Below are positions 1 through 8,940 of a stretch of 64,000 bases of DNA, piece after piece. Below the pieces are notes generated by a model. The model made no database searches, had not been told where the DNA came from, and saw only the letters and a program-made list of their open reading frames with translations. Source of the stretch: Aquimarina amphilecti (GTDB taxonomy: Bacteria; Bacteroidota; Bacteroidia; Flavobacteriales; Flavobacteriaceae); NCBI RefSeq assembly GCF_900109375.1, contig NZ_FOAB01000003.1, positions 1 through 64,000 on the forward strand. The letters are read 5' to 3'. Position 1 is the stretch's first letter. Each line of letters begins with the position of its first letter. Made by a program: the position numbers and the translations under genes.

Positions 1-1
1 A

Positions 2-1153
2 AGCTATATAGAAAGTATTACTAACGTAATCAATGGAAATAGAATAGCTACTGTAAACTTTACTGGAGGTACAATTGTTGATATTGATGAAACAATTACA
101 ACTTTATCGACTGCCGATAATATAACTTACACATATACGTCGGAAGATGCTACTACAACTTCATTTGATGGAACAGATGACCAAACTATTGATAATTTTG
201 ATTTCAACGACGCTAATAATATTCTATCTCTTTCCTTAGAGGATGATGGGGAAGTAGATCAAACTGTTGATTTATCAGCCTTAAACGAAAATATTTACAA
301 TACTAATGGCACTTTAACTGGCAATAGGGTGATGACAATGGGTAATTTCAATCTACAATTTGATTCAGACTTAGATAATAGAAATACCTTAACCCTTCGA
401 AGAACTAACAACGCAAGAGAGCTCGGTATTTCATTTAGAAACTCTGGTAATGCTTATGCTGCGGCAATTGGATTTGGAACAACCGCTAATGGTAATAACA
501 ATGGACTAAATTTCTATGCCGGTGGTAATCAAGGTGATCCAGCAGATATTCAAGAAACATTAAGCCTGAGAAATGATAATCAAATTAGATTTAGCCGATA
601 TGGAACTATAGACACCTATCAATTTGATAATACTCCTACTCGATTCTTAGGAATTGAAGCGGATGGCGATGTAGTAACTGTAGATCCAGCTTCTATAGGA
701 AGTGATGACCAAACTGCTTCTGAAGTAGATTCTGATACTCCTGTAGATGTAGATGGTGATGGAAATACGGAAGCAACAGTAGAAGATGTAATTCAGGATA
801 TTGCACCGATTACATCTAAGGCTGCTAGGATATTCTATCCTCCTTCAATTGCTATTGATGCGAGCACTATTTCAGCAAATACGGCAGCTCCAGGTGATGA
901 AAGTGTAGATCTTTATCAACAATATATCGATCAATTTACATTAGCAAATGCAGCTACATCACAATCAAGTACTGGCGCTCCTGCGGCTATCCCAACATAT
1001 GCGGCCAATGAATTATATTACTATGTAACATATTTTGACCCTACAGTTTTTGCAAACGTTGCTATTGATGCGAACGGAGTCATGACCTATGATATAATAG
1101 GTACTCCTGCTGACTATAACACATTAATTAATGTAGTATTCGTAGTACGATAA
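2..1153 (+). CDS. Surface/adhesin-like low-complexity protein, 5' truncated by window edge
   Basis: The reading frame is open from base 2, so the gene starts outside the window and only its last 383 codons are present; the ATG at 329 is internal. The product is acidic and rich in Asn, Asp, Thr and Ser, with recurring DDQT-type segments (for example DDQTIDNFDF and GSDDQTASEV). Such segments are common in long secreted flavobacterial repeat proteins. The last 110 residues look like a more globular tail, from about ITSKAARIFYPP to the end. There is no T9SS sorting domain at the C-terminus. The gene ends 7 bp before the next gene, so the two are probably co-transcribed. Function is unknown; an adhesin or fibre-like role is inferred from composition only. 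Confidence 0.7.
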   Translation, partial: SYIESITNVINGNRIATVNFTGGTIVDIDETITTLSTADNITYTYTSEDATTTSFDGTDDQTIDNFDFNDANNILSLSLEDDGEVDQTVDLSALNENIYNTNGTLTGNRVMTMGNFNLQFDSDLDNRNTLTLRRTNNARELGISFRNSGNAYAAAIGFGTTANGNNNGLNFYAGGNQGDPADIQETLSLRNDNQIRFSRYGTIDTYQFDNTPTRFLGIEADGDVVTVDPASIGSDDQTASEVDSDTPVDVDGDGNTEATVEDVIQDIAPITSKAARIFYPPSIAIDASTISANTAAPGDESVDLYQQYIDQFTLANAATSQSSTGAPAAIPTYAANELYYYVTYFDPTVFANVAIDANGVMTYDIIGTPADYNTLINVVFVVR

Positions 1154-1160
1154 TTTTTAT

Positions 1161-4100
1161 ATGAAACTCGTAAAATTATATAAAACAATATCTAAATACT
1201 TAACTATTGGTATTATGGTTATGTATATGTTGCCCTATACTTTATTTTCTCAAGAAACATATAGAGACAATTTTAGTACCGTATCCTACGCTAACAATAA
1301 TGGAACTCAAAATTGGGCAGGAAACTGGATTGAGACCAATGACAACAACAGTCCTAACAATGGATTTATTAGGATAACGGGAGGAGATCTTAGACTTGAT
1401 TGGTTATTTGTAAATACTGAAAACATAAGAAGAACCGCTAATCTTACTGGAGCTTCATCTGCAACTTTATCATTTGATTGGGAAACCAGTGGTTTAGATG
1501 GCGGAGTCAATGGAGAAGAATTAAACATTCAAATATCGTCGGATGGCACGAATTTTACTGATATTGGATCATTTACAGGAAGTCAAACCGGAAGTTTTAA
1601 TCAAGATATAACCGGATTTATTTCTGCTAATACAACAATTAGATTTATTAATAACGGAGGTTGTGGTTTTTGTAATTGGGAAAATGGAGAATTTGCATTA
1701 ATTGACAACTTAGAAATATCTGCAGTTTTCGGTCCGATTGTATCAGTTATTGACATAACAGTTAACGAAAATGTAGGCACAGCTACAATCACTGCAAGAC
1801 TTACCGGTGGCACTGTACCTGGAGGGTTTTCTGTAGATTACGATACTTTGGATGACACTGCCTTTGCTGATTCTGACTACATTACTTCTACTGGCACGTT
1901 AAATTTTGTTGGAAATCTTAATGAAACACAAACCTTTACAGTACCTATCATAAATAATACTTTTGGTGAAAACGATGAAACCTTTTTTGTAAATCTTAGT
2001 AATATAAGTAATACTTCGGTACGAATCGATAATGGTATAATAACAATTAATGATGATGGAGACCCTGCAATACCTAATGAAGTACCTTTAACACTTTTTG
2101 ATGAATTCAATGGATATTACGATTATGCAGTGACTGCAGGATCTTTTAGAACTGCCGATAATAATGTAGATCCCTGTGCCATAGGAGCAACATCCTCAAA
2201 TACGCTTACCACCTCAATTCCTGCAGGTTCTACTATCGAAAAAGCATACTTAACCTGGGCACATTCTGGCCCTTCACCTGATGATGTTGTAACCTTTGAA
2301 GGACAAACTGTTACTGCTGATGTTATTTACTCGGCCAATCAATTAGCGCAATATTACAGTATGAAAAGTGATGTAACTTCTATTATTAATGGAATAGCGG
2401 ATCCAAGTAATGAGGCATATGAAATTACCGACCTTAACATCACGGTTAATGGATATTGCGGAACAATAGTATTAGGAGGCTGGTCTTTAATGATTTTTTA
2501 TACGAATCCTTCTTTACCAGCCGTAAGTATTAATTTTTACGATGGATTTAATTCAGAACAAAATTCATCATCTAGCTATACTCTAGATGGTTTTTTTGCA
2601 ATTGGTAGCTCTGGTTCTAAGACTTCCGTACTTGCTTGGGAAGGAGATGTTAATTTTACAGGAGGAGAAACTATTACTCTAACATCTGGAGTAAACACAA
2701 CAACCTTAAATGGAGATGGTGATAACACAGGGGGAACGCAAAATGTATTTAATTCGACTATTTATGACGATACGACAATTCCTATAATCAATGATTCCTC
2801 ACAGTTTGGAGTGGATTTAGACACTTATGACATTTCTTCACTTATATCTCAAGGAGCAAACTCTGCTACAACCAATGTTAATGTTGGTGGAGATATCGTA
2901 TTGCTAAATTCTGTATTACTTAAAGTACCTAGTAACTTAATGATAGGTACTGTTTTTGAAGATATCAATTATCCTGGCGGAGCTGGGAGGGACCTTGCCA
3001 CTTCATCAGGAGTAGGAACAGAAGGAGCTCTGGTAGAACTATATGACAATACAGGTACTTTTATCGATTCAGATATTACCGATGCAAACGGAGACTATAA
3101 TATAGGCGGTATGGCCAACGGAACCTACACGCTGCGTGTTGTAAATAATACTGTACGTTCTACTAGAGGTGGCGGGACTACTTGCGCAACTTGTTTACCT
3201 ACACAAACCTTTAGATCCATATTCTCCGCTAGTACTTTAGGAACTGTAACAAACGAAATTGGTGGTACTAACCCACTTAATGAAGATGTAGCCGCTGGAA
3301 CACTAACAGGTGCCCAAACTATTTCTACTATAACAATAGCAAACGAAGGAGTCGTTGATATAGATTTTGGTTTTAACTTCAATACCATAGTAAATACCAA
3401 CTCTAGTGGTCAAGGTTCTCTCGGTCAATTTATAATTAATTCTAACAATCTCGACGGAACCGGATTAAACATTGAAGCTAATGGTATTTTTGATCCAGCG
3501 GCTGGTCAAGATACTTCTATCTTTATGATACCTCCTACTGGAGATCCATTGGGAAGAACTGCTGACCCGAACTTCGTTACTGGTTTTTTTGATATAAACT
3601 TACCAAACGCAGATCCACTTGATGATGTTACAAACAATTCAACTCATATAGACGGGAGAACGCAAACTGCCTATTCTGGTGATACAAATACTGGAACAGT
3701 AGGATCTGGAGGAACCAACGTTGGTCTTTCAGGAACTACCTTACCAAACTATGATTTACCTGAGATACAAGTACGTAGTAATTTTGGAGATGTAATTCAA
3801 CTACAAGCATCGAACCTTGTTATAAGAAACTTAGCAGTATATGGAGGGAATAGAAGAGCTATACGTCAAGATTCTGGAACCGGAAATCTAGTAATGGCAA
3901 ATCTTTTAGGTGTCAATGCCTTAGGAGTTACTGGAACTGTTGGTGTTGGAAGTTATGTTGATGATGGTTTTGAGATTAATGGAGGACAAGTAACTCTTGA
4001 TGGTAATTACATAGCTTCAAATACAGATTTTGGAATCTCTGTTAATGGAGGTACATCGACCTTAATACAAAATAATCACATAACCAATAATGGTTTTAGA

Positions 4101-4934
4101 AATTGTGAGTATAACATCAGAATTGCTAATGGAAGTGGTGTAGTAATCCAAAATAATCTTATAGATAATTCAGCTGCTACCGGCATTTTTGACAACCAAG
4201 GTAATGTAACTATTACAGAAAATACAATTACAACAGCGGGAAGTAATAGTGGTGCTGGATGTACTGAACTTAGTGGTATCAATTTAGCGCAAAGTAATTC
4301 TTCTATTACTAATAATATTATTGATAATAATGGAGGAGCTGGTATTGTATTAACTGGTGGAACTACTTCAGGGAATCTGATATCTCAAAACTCTATTTTT
4401 GCGAATGGTACTGTTGCCGATGCACTCGGTATAGATATTGCAGGTGACGGAGTTACCATTAATGATGTTGGAGATGCAGATACAGGTCCAAATGGAAGTT
4501 TGAATTTTCCTGTTTTTGAATCCGTAACCATTTCAGGAACAAATTTAAAAATAACAGGATGGTCTCGTCCAGGAGCAATAATAGAAGTTTTCTTAACAGA
4601 TATAAACCAAGGAACTGCTGCTGTTGGCGATAATCAATTAGGACTTAGTCTGGATTATGGTGAAGGTCAAACGTATTTAGGTTCTGGTACGGAAGGAAGC
4701 GGTGCTGATCTTGACAATACTATCTCATTATATACTAATGCCGATGGAAATACAGATAATACCAATAGATTTAACATTAGTATACCATTAGGTACAACAA
4801 TTCCTGTTGGAAGTTTAGTTACTAGTACTGCAACAATATCAAACACTACCTCTGAATTTGGAAATAGAACTATTGTTGGAGCAGCAACGGTTATTACTAA
4901 TCGAAAAATTACATATAGAGTAAAACCCAATTAA
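1161..4934 (+). CDS. Large secreted Calx-beta / parallel beta-helix surface protein
   Basis: This is a 1257-residue exported protein. Residues 1-31 form a signal peptide (hydrophobic 13-29, then FSQ/E). Residues 33-190 look like a jelly-roll or MAM-like module. Residues 193-298 are a Calx-beta module (VSVIDITVNENVGTATIT, ending in INDDGD). Residues 308-590 are a DUF3344-like Ig-type region. About 594-663 is an SdrD/carboxypeptidase-regulatory-like beta sandwich (GTVFEDINYPGG, DITDANGDYNIGG). About 880-1090 is a right-handed beta helix with repeated N-N-I/L turns. The extreme C-terminus, VITNRKITYRVKPN, is short and basic and is not a classical T9SS domain. The gene lies 7 bp after the preceding ORF and 425 bp before a type-B T9SS protein. 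The role is probably cell-surface or adhesive; no ligand can be inferred. Confidence 0.85.
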   Translation: MKLVKLYKTISKYLTIGIMVMYMLPYTLFSQETYRDNFSTVSYANNNGTQNWAGNWIETNDNNSPNNGFIRITGGDLRLDWLFVNTENIRRTANLTGASSATLSFDWETSGLDGGVNGEELNIQISSDGTNFTDIGSFTGSQTGSFNQDITGFISANTTIRFINNGGCGFCNWENGEFALIDNLEISAVFGPIVSVIDITVNENVGTATITARLTGGTVPGGFSVDYDTLDDTAFADSDYITSTGTLNFVGNLNETQTFTVPIINNTFGENDETFFVNLSNISNTSVRIDNGIITINDDGDPAIPNEVPLTLFDEFNGYYDYAVTAGSFRTADNNVDPCAIGATSSNTLTTSIPAGSTIEKAYLTWAHSGPSPDDVVTFEGQTVTADVIYSANQLAQYYSMKSDVTSIINGIADPSNEAYEITDLNITVNGYCGTIVLGGWSLMIFYTNPSLPAVSINFYDGFNSEQNSSSSYTLDGFFAIGSSGSKTSVLAWEGDVNFTGGETITLTSGVNTTTLNGDGDNTGGTQNVFNSTIYDDTTIPIINDSSQFGVDLDTYDISSLISQGANSATTNVNVGGDIVLLNSVLLKVPSNLMIGTVFEDINYPGGAGRDLATSSGVGTEGALVELYDNTGTFIDSDITDANGDYNIGGMANGTYTLRVVNNTVRSTRGGGTTCATCLPTQTFRSIFSASTLGTVTNEIGGTNPLNEDVAAGTLTGAQTISTITIANEGVVDIDFGFNFNTIVNTNSSGQGSLGQFIINSNNLDGTGLNIEANGIFDPAAGQDTSIFMIPPTGDPLGRTADPNFVTGFFDINLPNADPLDDVTNNSTHIDGRTQTAYSGDTNTGTVGSGGTNVGLSGTTLPNYDLPEIQVRSNFGDVIQLQASNLVIRNLAVYGGNRRAIRQDSGTGNLVMANLLGVNALGVTGTVGVGSYVDDGFEINGGQVTLDGNYIASNTDFGISVNGGTSTLIQNNHITNNGFRNCEYNIRIANGSGVVIQNNLIDNSAATGIFDNQGNVTITENTITTAGSNSGAGCTELSGINLAQSNSSITNNIIDNNGGAGIVLTGGTTSGNLISQNSIFANGTVADALGIDIAGDGVTINDVGDADTGPNGSLNFPVFESVTISGTNLKITGWSRPGAIIEVFLTDINQGTAAVGDNQLGLSLDYGEGQTYLGSGTEGSGADLDNTISLYTNADGNTDNTNRFNISIPLGTTIPVGSLVTSTATISNTTSEFGNRTIVGAATVITNRKITYRVKPN

Positions 4935-5359
4935 TATAAATATAATAAAAAACGCTTAACGTAAAAAATTTAAAACTTATAACTTAAAAAAAACACAGTA
5001 TCACCCAAACATTATGTATAAACATCGTCATCATTATAAAATATTCACGAAAAAGAATCTTTTCAAGGCTTAGCTACTCGACTACTGAATAGTTTATCTC
5101 CTTTATTTTATTAAAAACATATTTCTTCTTCATTCTAAAATGTAGCAAGACACATTATCCTTGCCAAAGAATATGTCTTACAAATTAACAAGGAAAAATA
5201 TGCCTTATCGTGAAACATATGTAATTTGTCGATAAAAAAATGCATTTCAACGATACTTTTGTGAATTTTTTTTTAAAAAAAAGTAGGATGTATGAATAAT
5301 TTTTATATATTCGCAGTAATTGATTTATGGTTTAACCGTAATTTCAAATTTTAAAAAAT
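4935..5359. other. 425-bp AT-rich intergenic region
   Basis: I see no coding sequence here. The region is very AT-rich and contains long A and T runs. A TACTTTTG string at 5254-5261 fits the flavobacterial -7 element and could start transcription of the downstream T9SS-sorted gene. No clear terminator hairpin follows the large surface protein. Confidence 0.5.
5254..5261 (+). promoter_or_regulatory. Candidate -7 element (TAnnTTTG) for the T9SS-sorted protein
   Basis: TACTTTTG matches the Bacteroidetes -7 consensus. The nearest upstream TTG (5226-5228) is 25 bp away, longer than the usual ~19-21, so support is weak. Confidence 0.3.
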
Positions 5360-6526
5360 ATGCCCCAAAACAAATTCTACATAACGTTATTCATACTAGC
5401 TGGTTTCATTTCCAATGCTCAGTTGTCTTTTCATAATTTCGGAAATTTACAAATACATGATGAAGGTCAAGTAGGATTTCATCTGGATGTAATTAATGAT
5501 GGAACTTTTGATCAAAATGTTGGGTTTGCTGGTTTTTATAACCAAAACAGTTTAACAATTTCTGGAAGCAATCGCCCTGTTTTTCATGATATGGAAATTG
5601 ATGTAATAGATGATCTATATTTAGAAGTTCCTGTTGGAGTTAATAATTTTCAGGAATTTACTAATGGAAGAGTTTTTACACCTAGAGATCAAATACAGGT
5701 TTCTTTAGATTATATTAATGATGCACCATATTTAGGAGAAAATGATGATCGCTATGTAGATGGATATGCCTCTATTACTGGTCAACTAGACTTTTCATTC
5801 CCTGTTGGTGATGATTTTCGTCATAGACCGGTGCGTATTGAGAGTCAAGCGGCGACTAATACAGCAAAAGCTGCTTATTTCTTTGAAAACCCAAACTTCC
5901 CTAATTTCTTTCCAAATAATTTCGATACTAACAGTTTTGGAGATTTGTTGTATGGGATTAGTATTTTTGAATTTTGGGATGTAGACGGAGATCAAGAAAC
6001 AAGAGTTACCCTAACTTGGGATACTAATAGTAATATTCCAACTTTAGTAAATGATTTAGCTGATCTTAGAGTTGTAGGATGGGATCCTAATTTAGAACAA
6101 TGGATTAATCTAGGAAATACTTTTGTTACTGGAGATCTTGATAATGGAGAAATCACTTCGGAATTGATCGTTCCTGATAATTTTGTTGCTTTAACCTTTG
6201 GAACATCTGGTCTTATATTAGATGGAGATTTAGAAATTTTTACTGCAGTTTCACCAAACGGAGATGGTTTTAATGATACATTTGTAATACAAGGATTAGT
6301 TCAATACCCGGATAATGAATTATTCGTATATAATCGTTGGGGAGTTTTAGTATATAATAGAAAAGCATATCATGAAGTACAACAAACTTCGGATGCTTTT
6401 AATGGAATTTCTGAGGGTAGAGCTACAATTGCTAAAGGTGAAGAATTACCTGTAGGAACCTATTATTATGTTTTAAACATAGAAGGTACAAAAGATAGAG
6501 CTGGATATCTTTATATAAGTAGATAG
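5360..6526 (+). CDS. Secreted protein with T9SS type-B (CHU_C) sorting domain
   Basis: A 388-residue exported protein with an N-terminal signal peptide (MPQNKFYITLFILAGFISNA/Q). Residues 22-285 form a beta-rich region without a recognised family. Residues 290-388 form the gliding-motility-associated C-terminal domain: VSPNGDGFNDTFVIQG, then YNRWGVLVYN, then PVGTYYYVLN and a closing GYLYISR. This domain directs export through the type IX secretion system and usually surface attachment or release. It follows the large beta-helix protein on the same strand, and both probably serve the cell surface. No catalytic motif is visible. Confidence 0.88.
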   Translation: MPQNKFYITLFILAGFISNAQLSFHNFGNLQIHDEGQVGFHLDVINDGTFDQNVGFAGFYNQNSLTISGSNRPVFHDMEIDVIDDLYLEVPVGVNNFQEFTNGRVFTPRDQIQVSLDYINDAPYLGENDDRYVDGYASITGQLDFSFPVGDDFRHRPVRIESQAATNTAKAAYFFENPNFPNFFPNNFDTNSFGDLLYGISIFEFWDVDGDQETRVTLTWDTNSNIPTLVNDLADLRVVGWDPNLEQWINLGNTFVTGDLDNGEITSELIVPDNFVALTFGTSGLILDGDLEIFTAVSPNGDGFNDTFVIQGLVQYPDNELFVYNRWGVLVYNRKAYHEVQQTSDAFNGISEGRATIAKGEELPVGTYYYVLNIEGTKDRAGYLYISR

Positions 6527-6906
6527 ACATTTTACATCTTCTTATTCTTTAAAGATTAAGACATTACATCTATTTACAGGATAACACTCTCCTATTCGAA
6601 CAAAACATCTGTATTTTAACAGATGTTTATAAAGTAACTATAAATTTCTTCAAGATTTATAAATAATACATTCCTAAAGACTTTATTGATTATTTTTTTT
6701 TAAACAAAAAAGGATCAACTAAAAAGAATTAGAATTTCTAAAATCTAGTTAAATATTAGATCTATTTCAAAAAGTATAAAATTTGTTATCTTATAAAAGG
6801 TGATATTTTGCAAAATAATTATACTTTTAGCTATCCGTGCATTACACATATTTTATATATCCTGTACGAAGCTAATTTTAAAAAATTAATTGTAAAATAA
6901 TCACTG
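6527..6906. other. 380-bp intergenic region upstream of clpP-like gene
   Basis: No ORF worth calling. It holds a hairpin at 6603-6628 (probable terminator) and a 14-bp perfect palindrome TATTTTGCAAAATA at 6804-6817, about 90 bp before the clpP-like start. The palindrome could be an operator, but no regulator is known. Confidence 0.4.
6603..6628 (+). terminator. Probable transcription terminator hairpin
   Basis: Ten-base arms AAACATCTGT / ACAGATGTTT enclose a 6-nt loop, 77 bp after the stop of the T9SS-sorted gene. The following T run is short, so efficiency is uncertain. Confidence 0.45.
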
Positions 6907-7455
6907 ATGAAAGAAAAAGCAGGAAAAACTCAAGATATAATAGATAAAAAATTCCTAGAAGAACGTAGTGTTTTTCTTTGGGGACAAGTTGATGACAAAT
7001 CAGCTAAACATGTTATTGATAGATTAATGTATCTAGATATGATTAGTAATGATGAAATTAAATTATATATTAATAGCCCTGGTGGTTATGTAACTTCTGG
7101 TTTTGCCATGTATGATACTATAAAAACATTAAAAAGCCCTGTATCTACAATCTGCACAGGATTGGCAGCATCTATGGGTTCTATTCTGTTAAGTGTTGGC
7201 GAGAAAGGACGTAGATTTATTCAACCACACGCCAAGGTAATGATTCATCAACCAAGTGGTGGAGCAAGAGGACAAGCTTCTAATATAGAAATTCAAGCTA
7301 CAGAGATTCTCAAAACAAAAGAACTAAGTGCTCAAATTCTTGCGGACAACTGTGGACAAGAAATTGAAAAAGTATTGAAGGATTTTAATCGAGATTACTG
7401 GATGGATGCACAAGAATCTATTGAGTATGGTATTGTAGATGGAATACTAGAATAA
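6907..7455 (+). CDS. ClpP-family serine protease
   Basis: A 182-residue ClpP-type peptidase. The catalytic triad is visible: Ser89 in GLAASMGS, His114 in VMIHQPSGG and Asp163 in FNRDYWMDA. The substrate-cleft motif LYINSPGG (53-60) is also present. ClpP forms barrel-shaped 14-mers that degrade proteins fed in by an AAA+ unfoldase. This copy is shorter at the N-terminus than typical ClpP precursors, lacks an obvious propeptide and is not next to clpX or tig. It is therefore probably a second ClpP paralogue rather than the housekeeping one. Neighbouring + strand genes encode other hydrolases. Confidence 0.9.
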   Translation: MKEKAGKTQDIIDKKFLEERSVFLWGQVDDKSAKHVIDRLMYLDMISNDEIKLYINSPGGYVTSGFAMYDTIKTLKSPVSTICTGLAASMGSILLSVGEKGRRFIQPHAKVMIHQPSGGARGQASNIEIQATEILKTKELSAQILADNCGQEIEKVLKDFNRDYWMDAQESIEYGIVDGILE

Positions 7456-7505
7456 TATACATTGATAATTAAAACACTTTATAAAAAAACCTTGCCTATT
7501 TCCAT

Positions 7506-8231
7506 ATGCTAAGAAGAAATTTCATAAAAATTAGTGGATTAGGAATAACTGCACTCTCATTATCCTCATTTCATATGATTCAATCAGAATTTTCGAAAGA
7601 TGACTTAATGGGAAAAAGTGATCCCGTTTTTTATGGAGACACCTATAAATTAAGAAAAGAAGCGCACGAAGCATTTTTAAAAATGAAAGCTAAAGCTTCA
7701 GAAAGTGGTATAAAAATAAAGACCGTTTCTAGTTATCGAAATTATGCACATCAAAACAGAATTTGGGAACGTAAGTATAAAAAATTTACTAAAGAAGGAT
7801 TATCCCCGATAGAAGCAATAAATAAAATAATAGAGTACTCAACAATTCCGGGCACATCTCGCCACCATTGGGGTACTGACATCGATATTGTTGATGGAAA
7901 TCCTAAACAACCGAAAGGCCTTCTTCTAGAGAAAAATTTTCATGAAGAAGGTCCATTTTGTAAATTCAAAGAATGGATGGATATAAACGCCAACAGCTTT
8001 GGTTTTTTTCTTGTTTATACAAATAAAAAAGACAGAAAAGGTTTTAAATATGAACCTTGGCATTATTCTTATGCACCGCTATCCATTCCCATGCTTAAAT
8101 CTTATAAAAAACTGAACCTGAAAAATGAATTGCAAAGTGCCAACCTACTAGGCAGTGATCAATTCACCATTGATTTTATACAAAAATATATTTCAGAAAA
8201 TGTATTAGATATCAACCCTAAATTACTATAA
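7506..8231 (+). CDS. M15-family D-alanyl-D-alanine carboxypeptidase, Tat-exported
   Basis: A 241-residue zinc peptidase of the VanY/M15B type that would trim the terminal D-Ala of peptidoglycan stem peptides in the periplasm. Zinc-binding residues are visible as the SxHxxGxxxD motif (Ser118, His120, Asp127 in SRHHWGTDID) and His186 in EPWHYSY. The usual substrate-site SSYRNYAHQ (75-83) is present. The N-terminus MLRRNFIKISGLGITALSL has a twin-arginine motif followed by a hydrophobic stretch, so Tat export is likely. It lies 50 bp after the clpP-like gene. Confidence 0.88.
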   Translation: MLRRNFIKISGLGITALSLSSFHMIQSEFSKDDLMGKSDPVFYGDTYKLRKEAHEAFLKMKAKASESGIKIKTVSSYRNYAHQNRIWERKYKKFTKEGLSPIEAINKIIEYSTIPGTSRHHWGTDIDIVDGNPKQPKGLLLEKNFHEEGPFCKFKEWMDINANSFGFFLVYTNKKDRKGFKYEPWHYSYAPLSIPMLKSYKKLNLKNELQSANLLGSDQFTIDFIQKYISENVLDINPKLL

Positions 8232-8285
8232 AACACACTAAAACACCTATATTTTAGTTATATTAAAAAAGCCCTTTTATATCTT

Positions 8286-8771
8286 ATGAAAAAAATTTCA
8301 AGACTTTTTTTCGTTATATTTATTGCTACGGCAATAATTTCTTGTTCTTCTGAAGATGATTCTGGAAATTCAGATATATCGACAGATGAACTTATAAATG
8401 AAACTAATATTTCTGATGACATATTAGTATTAGTAAATCAACATAGGCAGAGTATAGGTCTATCAACCTTGTCCAAAAATGAAACCGCTGAGCAATTAGC
8501 AATTGATCATACAAAATATATGATATCCATTGATGAAATCAATCATGATAATTTTAATCAGCGGGGTAATATATTAGGCGATGAAGAAAACGCTACCGGA
8601 ACTGCCGAAAATGTGGCTAGATTTTATCAAGATGCCCAAAGTGTTGTAGATGGTTGGCTAAATAGTACTGGACATCGAGAAAATATAGAAGGTAATTATA
8701 TGTATACAGGTATCTCTGCAATTAAAGATGAAAATGGGAGATATTATTATACACAACTTTTTTATCGTTAA
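8286..8771 (+). CDS. CAP-domain (SCP/PR-1-like) lipoprotein
   Basis: A 161-residue lipoprotein: signal MKKISRLFFVIFIATAIIS with lipid-accepting Cys20 (lipobox IISC). The mature part is a CAP domain with LVNQHRQSIGL at the start, the conserved HTKYM and AENVARFY helices, and the C-terminal GHRENI and YYYTQLFYR strands. Bacterial CAP proteins are extracytoplasmic and their biochemical roles are mostly unknown. It lies 54 bp after the M15 peptidase on the same strand. Confidence 0.88.
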   Translation: MKKISRLFFVIFIATAIISCSSEDDSGNSDISTDELINETNISDDILVLVNQHRQSIGLSTLSKNETAEQLAIDHTKYMISIDEINHDNFNQRGNILGDEENATGTAENVARFYQDAQSVVDGWLNSTGHRENIEGNYMYTGISAIKDENGRYYYTQLFYR

Positions 8772-8835
8772 CTGTACATCAACTATGCTAATTAGCACTA
8801 TTCGTGTTTAAAAACGCGAATTCGAATCCCCTAGT

Positions 8836-8883
8836 AGTTGCTTACCAAAAATGATCTCTTATACATTTATTTGGTAAGCAACT
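8836..8883 (+). terminator. Long inverted repeat, possible terminator
   Basis: Perfect 14-bp arms (AGTTGCTTACCAAA / TTTGGTAAGCAACT) flank a 20-nt loop and are followed by TTTTAT. It lies between the CAP lipoprotein and the M48 protease genes. The arms are longer than most terminators here, and a T-loop-like string (TTCGAATCCCC) lies just upstream at 8821-8831. Confidence 0.45.
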
Positions 8884-8940
8884 TTTATATTTAGTAACTT
8901 TAGAATTCTAAAAACTTTTACTTAAACCAAAAAACAGTTC

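Noticed and set aside
2..1153. Prophage tail-fibre gene
   Set aside because: The repeat-rich acidic sequence resembles tail fibres in composition, but no other phage gene is nearby and the following gene has a signal peptide and surface domains.
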